Assembly: GCF_042649925.1 (NCBI RefSeq) | Contig: NZ_JBHSAF010000001.1 | Span: 372,001-436,000, forward strand | Direction: 5' to 3' | DNA length: 64,000 nt | DNA from: Pseudaeromonas sharmana | GTDB lineage: Bacteria > Pseudomonadota > Gammaproteobacteria > Enterobacterales > Aeromonadaceae | Shown: positions 59,765 through 64,000 of the stretch, in pieces | Position numbering within the stretch: position 1 is the first letter of the stretch | How the letters are laid out: every line of letters starts with the position of its first letter | Position numbers and translations under genes: made by a program | Notes under the pieces: generated by a model | What the model was told of the DNA's origin: nothing | What the model saw: the letters and a program-made list of their open reading frames with translations, nothing else | The model's database searches: none

Positions 59765-61204
59765 TTACAGCTCGCGGCCGTTGCTGGCGATGACCTGCTT
59801 GTACCAGTCGAAGGATTGCTTGCGCAGGCGGGCACCGCTGCCGCTGCCGTCGTCGTGCAGGTCGACATAGATAAAGCCGTAGCGCTTCTTGTATTCGCCG
59901 GTGGTGAACGAGACCAGATCGATGCAGCCCCAGGGGGTGTAGCCAATGAGATCGACGCCATCGAGGGTCACCGCTTTGATCATCTCGCGGATATGGGCGC
60001 CCAGGTAGTCGATGCGGTACGGGTCGCGGATCTCGCCGTCGGCGTCCGGCTTGTCGATGGCGCCAAAGCCGTTCTCGACGATAAACAGCGGCCGCTGATA
60101 GCGCTCGTACAGGCAGTTCAGCGCGTAGCGCAGGCCGACCGGATCGATGCTCCAGCCCCAGTCGCTGCTGCTGATGTGCGGGTTGGCCACCGAGTAGGGG
60201 GAGCTGGCGTCCTGGCTCTCGGCGATGGATTTGGCTTCTCCGGCCTGCACCGTGTTCGACATGTAGTAGCTAAAGCCGATGTAATCGACGGTGCCGGCGG
60301 CCAGGATGGCGGCATCGTCCGGCGCCATCTGGATGTCGAAGCCACGGCGTTGCCAGTCGAGCAGCGCGTAACGGGGGTAGGCGCCGCGCACCATCACATC
60401 GGTGAAGAAGTAGCGGTCATGCATCGCCTGCTGCGCCAGTACCACATCGTCCGGGTGGCAGGAGTAGGGGTAGTAGGGAGTGAAGGCGCACATGCAGCCG
60501 ATTTTCAGCGCCGGATTGAGATCGTGGGCGAATTTGACGACTCGGGCGCTGGCGACAAACTGGTGGTGCACCGCCTGATACATGGCCTGGCGCGGATCGG
60601 CCTGCTGGCTGAAGCGGACGCCGGAGCACATCCAGCCGAACAGATCCGAGTCGGTGTTCATCTGGTTGTTGATCTCGTTGAAGGTCATCCAGTAGCGCAC
60701 CTTGTGCTGGTAGCGGCGGATCACCACCTCGGCGAAGCGCACGAAGTGGTCGATGACGGCGCGATCCAGCCAGCCGTGGTTGTGCTGCGCCAGGTGATAG
60801 GGCATCTCGAAGTGGCTCAGGGTGATCACCGGCTCGATGCCGTGCTTGAGCAGCTCGTCGAACAGATCGTCATAGAACTGCAGGCCGGCCTCGTTCGGTT
60901 CCATCTCGTCGCCGCGCGGGAAGATGCGCGTCCAGGCGATGCTGGTGCGGAAACACTTGAAGCCCATTTCCGCCAGCAGCGCTATGTCCTGTTTATAGGT
61001 GTGGTAGAAGTCGATGGCGGTGTGGTTGGGGTAGAACTCGCCCTCGACCACGCCGTCGGTGATGCGGCGCAACACGCCGTGAGCGCCGCCGGTCAGCACG
61101 TCGGCGACGCTTGGTCCTTTACCGCCCTGATCCCAACCGCCTTCGAGTTGATGGGCCGCGACGGCGCCGCCCCATAAGAAGTCTTCTGGCAATGAGTGTT
61201 GCAT
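59765..61204 (-). CDS. 6-phospho-beta-glucosidase, glycoside hydrolase family 1
   Basis: 479 residues. Start LPEDFLWGGAVAAHQLEGGW is typical. Acid/base Glu177 is in WMTFNEINNQ; the nucleophile is in LFIVENGFGAID. Near the end, SFTTGEYKKRYGFIYVDLHD has the Ser/Lys/Tyr set that binds the 6-phosphate, so the substrate should be a PTS-imported beta-glucoside 6-phosphate (AscB/BglA type). No PTS permease or antiterminator is nearby, so it acts with a transporter elsewhere. A LacI-family-type palindrome lies upstream. Confidence 0.92.
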   Translation of the reverse strand: MQHSLPEDFLWGGAVAAHQLEGGWDQGGKGPSVADVLTGGAHGVLRRITDGVVEGEFYPNHTAIDFYHTYKQDIALLAEMGFKCFRTSIAWTRIFPRGDEMEPNEAGLQFYDDLFDELLKHGIEPVITLSHFEMPYHLAQHNHGWLDRAVIDHFVRFAEVVIRRYQHKVRYWMTFNEINNQMNTDSDLFGWMCSGVRFSQQADPRQAMYQAVHHQFVASARVVKFAHDLNPALKIGCMCAFTPYYPYSCHPDDVVLAQQAMHDRYFFTDVMVRGAYPRYALLDWQRRGFDIQMAPDDAAILAAGTVDYIGFSYYMSNTVQAGEAKSIAESQDASSPYSVANPHISSSDWGWSIDPVGLRYALNCLYERYQRPLFIVENGFGAIDKPDADGEIRDPYRIDYLGAHIREMIKAVTLDGVDLIGYTPWGCIDLVSFTTGEYKKRYGFIYVDLHDDGSGSGARLRKQSFDWYKQVIASNGREL

Positions 61205-61533
61205 AACGCCTCCGCGTGGTTGTCTGTTGCAAATGAGGTGTCGCTGCTGTGGCCGCTGTCGGCTTCAGCCGCGAGGAATGAACGGCATGATGCCAGTCTC
61301 CGTACAGCAATGCAACCGGTTGCGTTGAGCTTTCCGACAGCGTGCATCCAGGTCATTTCGCTGAGTCGGCCCAGCGATGAATCTTCAGTATGGTGTGTTC
61401 TGGCTCGTGCTGCGCCTCGGGGGAGGGCTGGCGACCCTCCGGCCCGGAGTTGTGATGCGCCGGCGCGACGGCTAGTATCTGCGGCGCTAAACGGCGCACT
61501 GCCGCGCCGAATACCGAAGCAAAGGAGAGGGGC
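61205..61533. other. Gap upstream of the bgl gene
   Basis: About 330 bases. It contains the operator-like palindrome at 61312. No further gene has support; the right half leads to the YhbP-like gene without a clear promoter. Confidence 0.5.
61312..61323. promoter_or_regulatory. LacI-family operator-like palindrome upstream of bgl
   Basis: GCAACCGGTTGC is a perfect 12-bp palindrome with central CG, as in many LacI/GalR-family operators. It is about 110 bases before the bgl start codon on the minus strand. The protein that binds is unknown; the GalR-like gene at 24.8 kb is one candidate. Confidence 0.55.
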
Positions 61534-61980
61534 ATGACGCCAATTCCGGGCAAGATCGCCGAATTTTTACAACGCCATCATGTGTTGAGCCTGGCGGTGC
61601 AGGATGCACAAGGGCTCTGGGCTGCCAGCTGTTTTTATGCTTGTGATCTGGCGGCGGGCCAACTGATTGTGCTGACGAGCCTGAAGACACGCCACGGCCA
61701 GCAGATGACGCAGACGCCCGTCGTGGCCGGCACCATCAGCGGACAACCCGAGCACTGGCGCGATATCTGCGGCCTGCAGTTTACCGCCCGCGCACAACTG
61801 CTCGACGGCGCCGAGGCCGACGCGGCACTGGAGTGCTTTGCCGTGCGTCACCCCATCGCCCGGCTCAAGCGCACCGATATTTGGGCATTGCGCCTTGGGC
61901 AGCTCAAATACACCAGCAACGACTACCTGTTTGCGCAGAAAACCCACTGGCAACGCGACGGGCAGGTCGAGGCCGAGTGA
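61534..61980 (+). CDS. YhbP-like protein, flavin-binding split-barrel fold
   Basis: 148 residues with AAAGGAGAGG upstream. IAEFLQRHHVLSLAVQDAQG, WAASCFYACDLAAGQLIVLT and SLKTRHGQQM, VVAGTISGQPEHWRDICGLQ and WALRLGQLKYTSNDYLFAQK follow the YhbP/UPF0306 pattern, related to pyridoxamine 5'-phosphate oxidase. Activity not known; FMN or heme binding is possible. Confidence 0.82.
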   Translation: MTPIPGKIAEFLQRHHVLSLAVQDAQGLWAASCFYACDLAAGQLIVLTSLKTRHGQQMTQTPVVAGTISGQPEHWRDICGLQFTARAQLLDGAEADAALECFAVRHPIARLKRTDIWALRLGQLKYTSNDYLFAQKTHWQRDGQVEAE

Positions 61981-62027
61981 CAGGCACGACACGCAAGCGG
62001 TGACCAGGCGCGGCGGGTGGCAGGGGG

Positions 62028-62957
62028 TTATTCCGGCACCACCTCGATGGCGGCGCCGGCATGCTGGGCCTGCAACAGGTAATGACGGATCGCGGCAATC
62101 GCGTAGCGCACCTTGGCGGGCAAAGCCTCGCGGCTGGTGGTGACCGCATACAGGTTGACCTGGGGCAACTGCCACTGCGGCAAGACGCGCACCAGACTGC
62201 CGGCGGCGAGCTCGGGCTGGATATCCAGCTCGAAACGGTGAAACAGCCCCAGGCCCTGCAGATTCAGCGTGGCTAGGGCCTGGGACTCATTGCCCTGGAT
62301 GCGGCCGTTCAGCTCCAGCACCCGCTCCTCGCCACTGTGCAGGTGGGTGAACGGAAAGCGGGTCGGGTTGTTGCGGCTGGTGAGGATCAGCATCTGGTGC
62401 TGTTGCAGATCTTCCGGCTCGGCCGGGGTGCCCATGCGCGCCAGATACGCGGGGGCGGCAACCAGCACATAGCGCAGCGAGCCGAGCTTGCGCGCCACCA
62501 GATTCGAGTCTTCGGCCTCGCCCAGCCGGATCGCCAGATCGACGCGTTCGGCAATCAGATCGACCGGATCATTGGTCGACAGGATGCGCAGTCCGAGCTG
62601 CGGATAATCCAGCAGCAGCGGTGCCAGCGCCCGCCCCAGGTGCTGGGCGCCGAACATGATGGTACTGGCGATGCGCAGTTCGCCGCCGGGGGCATCCTGC
62701 TGCGCCGCCAGCAACGCCTCGGCCGCCCGGGCTGCGTGCAGCATCTCGCGACAGTGTTCATACACCCCTTCACCCACAGTGGTCAGTGTCAGCTGGCGGG
62801 TGGAGCGGTGCAGCAGCACCACGCCGGTCTCCTGTTCCAGCTGGCGCACCTGCTGGCTGACCGCTGACGGGCTCATCTCCAGCAGCCGAGCCGCCGCCGT
62901 CATCGAGCCGGATTCCACTACCTGCGCAAACAGCGCTAACCGTTTCATCTGTTCCAT
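62028..62957 (-). CDS. LysR-family regulator beside the FUSC gene
   Basis: 309 residues. HTH near the start (KRLALFAQVVESGSMTAAAR, LLEMSPSAVSQQVRQLEQET). The effector domain includes ASTIMFGAQHLGRALAPLLL and VDLAIRLGEAEDSNLVARKL, close to the CrgA/AaeR-like group. Divergent to the FUSC-family gene 134 bases away, so control of that efflux gene is likely; the aromatic-acid AaeR/AaeB pair of E. coli is a comparable arrangement. Confidence 0.9.
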   Translation of the reverse strand: MEQMKRLALFAQVVESGSMTAAARLLEMSPSAVSQQVRQLEQETGVVLLHRSTRQLTLTTVGEGVYEHCREMLHAARAAEALLAAQQDAPGGELRIASTIMFGAQHLGRALAPLLLDYPQLGLRILSTNDPVDLIAERVDLAIRLGEAEDSNLVARKLGSLRYVLVAAPAYLARMGTPAEPEDLQQHQMLILTSRNNPTRFPFTHLHSGEERVLELNGRIQGNESQALATLNLQGLGLFHRFELDIQPELAAGSLVRVLPQWQLPQVNLYAVTTSREALPAKVRYAIAAIRHYLLQAQHAGAAIEVVPE

Positions 62958-63090
62958 TATGAAGCCCTGCTTAATACTCCATGCAGCAAATGGCCTCTAT
63001 TCTAGTGGCTTTTAAAGTAATACTGTAAAAACAAGTTCAGGGCATGACCGTTTGTCCTCTCTCTTTCTACTGGTTTCCCAAGTTATTCTG

Positions 63091-64000
63091 ATGTCTCTGC
63101 ATACATGGCGCTCCCATCCGGCTACGCAGGAGTGGCTGTTCGCCATCAAGGTGTTCAGCGCGGCGATGCTGGCGTTTACCTGCTCTATCCACCTGGGACT
63201 GGAGCGGCCCTATTGGGCCATGATGACGGCCTATATCGTCGCCCAACCGTTTGCCAGCTTGAGCCTGATCAAAGGCACGTCACGGCTGGCCGGTACCTGT
63301 GTTGGCGGTATGGCGGCGCTGCTGCTGACCACGTTGTTTGTACAGTGGCCGCTGTTGCACCTGACGGCGCTGGCGCTGTGGCTGGGCTTGTGCATCTTTC
63401 TGTCGCTGCTGGAACAGAGCCTGTTCAGCTACGCGTTTCTGCTCAGTGGCTACACGGCGCTGTTTATCACGCTGCCGTATGTCGATCACCCCGACACCCT
63501 GTTCATGGTGGCGCTGAACCGGGTCGAGGAGATCGCCATCGGCATCAGCTGTTATCTGCTACTGGATCTGCTGTTGTGGCCGCGGCGTACCGATGCCCGC
63601 TTTCTGCAGCAGTTGGCACAGTGGCAGCAGCAGTTGCTCGGCTGGCAGCAACAGGTGTTGCACGGCGCCGAGGCGGGCGAGAGTCAGGCTGCCGCCAATG
63701 CGATGGGCCCGGACACCCTGCTGCTGCAATTGGGGCAGCTGGAGCAGTTGCGTCCCCAGGCGCTTAGCGATTCGGCACGGCTGCGCGCCCATCAGGCGGT
63801 GCTGATTGAATTACACGGCGAACTGCAGGCGCAGCTGACCCTCGGCCTGGAATTGAGCGATTTGCTGCACGCCTTGTCGGCCGAGCAACGACAGGCGCCC
63901 CAGCTGCAGGCGTTGCTGACCGAGGCGCAGCAGGCACTGGTGACATTGCAGCGTGGCGCGCGCCTGGGCGCGCCGTCGCCGGCGTTACAGACGCTGCAGC
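63091..64000 (+). CDS. FUSC-family (AaeB-like) efflux protein, N-terminal part
   Basis: The frame starting MSLHTWRSHPATQEWLFAIK stays open to the end of the window (303 codons), so the C-terminus is missing. Several helices follow (VFSAAMLAFTCSIHLGLERP, YWAMMTAYIVAQPFASLSLI, GTCVGGMAALLLTTLFVQWP, SGYTALFITLPYVDHPDTLF), then a soluble helical region rich in Gln/Leu. It fits the fusaric acid resistance/AaeB group of aromatic acid exporters. Overlapping frames in other registers are shadows. Confidence 0.88.
   Translation, partial: MSLHTWRSHPATQEWLFAIKVFSAAMLAFTCSIHLGLERPYWAMMTAYIVAQPFASLSLIKGTSRLAGTCVGGMAALLLTTLFVQWPLLHLTALALWLGLCIFLSLLEQSLFSYAFLLSGYTALFITLPYVDHPDTLFMVALNRVEEIAIGISCYLLLDLLLWPRRTDARFLQQLAQWQQQLLGWQQQVLHGAEAGESQAAANAMGPDTLLLQLGQLEQLRPQALSDSARLRAHQAVLIELHGELQAQLTLGLELSDLLHALSAEQRQAPQLQALLTEAQQALVTLQRGARLGAPSPALQTLQ

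Noticed and set aside
59816..61177. 453-codon plus-strand open frame opposite the family 1 glycosidase
   Set aside because: The minus-strand frame carries complete catalytic motifs of a known enzyme. The plus frame is a Val/Ala/His/Asp-rich shadow typical of GC-rich DNA.
63105..63767. 220-codon frame inside the FUSC gene
   Set aside because: The register starting at 63091 gives membrane helices of a known family and stays open to the end of the window; the 63105 frame has no family features.

Overview
This window looks like the chromosome of a polarly flagellated gammaproteobacterium. The evidence is a flhF/flhG/fliA/che/parC/parP chemotaxis block, the linked groups raiA-pheL-pheA / aroF-tyrA and endA-rsmE-gshB-yqgE-ruvX, and a grcA-ung neighbourhood. 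The gene mix suggests Aeromonadales or a relative, but no rRNA or other taxonomic marker is present, so this is inference. Most genes are GC-rich; the stretch at about 50.4-53.4 kb is clearly more AT-rich.

Layout. 1-12.2 kb: a same-strand flagellar/chemotaxis run with the end of flhA, then flhF, flhG, fliA, cheY, cheZ, cheA, cheB, a motC/motD stator pair, parC, parP, cheW and a DUF2802 gene. FlhF/FlhG set pole and number, ParC/ParP place the CheA arrays, and the Che proteins control the motor. A FliK-like and an FlhB C-domain-like gene converge on it (12.3-14.4 kb). 14.5-24.7 kb: mlaA-like, aroF-tyrA behind a perfect TyrR box, pheA behind a recognisable leader peptide and attenuator, raiA with a CRP-like site, a GAF/PAS/GGDEF/EAL protein and slt. 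24.8-32.9 kb: a GalR-type repressor, a candidate CRP-activated small RNA, a YeeZ-like reductase, a lipoprotein nuclease-family protein, grcA, ung, a hemerythrin-like protein, transaldolase and an AGCS symporter. 32.9-37.8 kb: DUF1523-like gene, then ruvX, yqgE, gshB, rsmE and two tandem endA copies. 37.9-49.8 kb: DUF5718-like, a BCCT transporter, two chemoreceptors, a SprT-like protein, a PACE/LysR divergent pair and envelope or unknown proteins.

50.4-53.4 kb is the accessory region: small unknown genes, three same-orientation copies of a 169-bp element with long inverted ends, a second short palindrome family, and a protein combining an RNxxxH HEPN-type motif with a cysteine-rich zinc-ribbon tail. 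53.4-58.8 kb holds envelope genes of unknown role, including three proteins with LprI-like N-termini, two of them tandem paralogues. 59-64 kb: a lipoprotein, an orphan 6-phospho-beta-glucosidase with a LacI-family-type operator, a YhbP-like flavoprotein, and a LysR regulator divergent from a FUSC-family efflux gene that runs off the end.

The observations most worth following up are the HEPN/zinc-ribbon gene between 169-bp repeats, the G12 tract inside motD, the candidate CRP-driven sRNA, the tandem EndA with a lost metal-ligand glutamate, and the pheA attenuator. All were read by eye; no database search was run.
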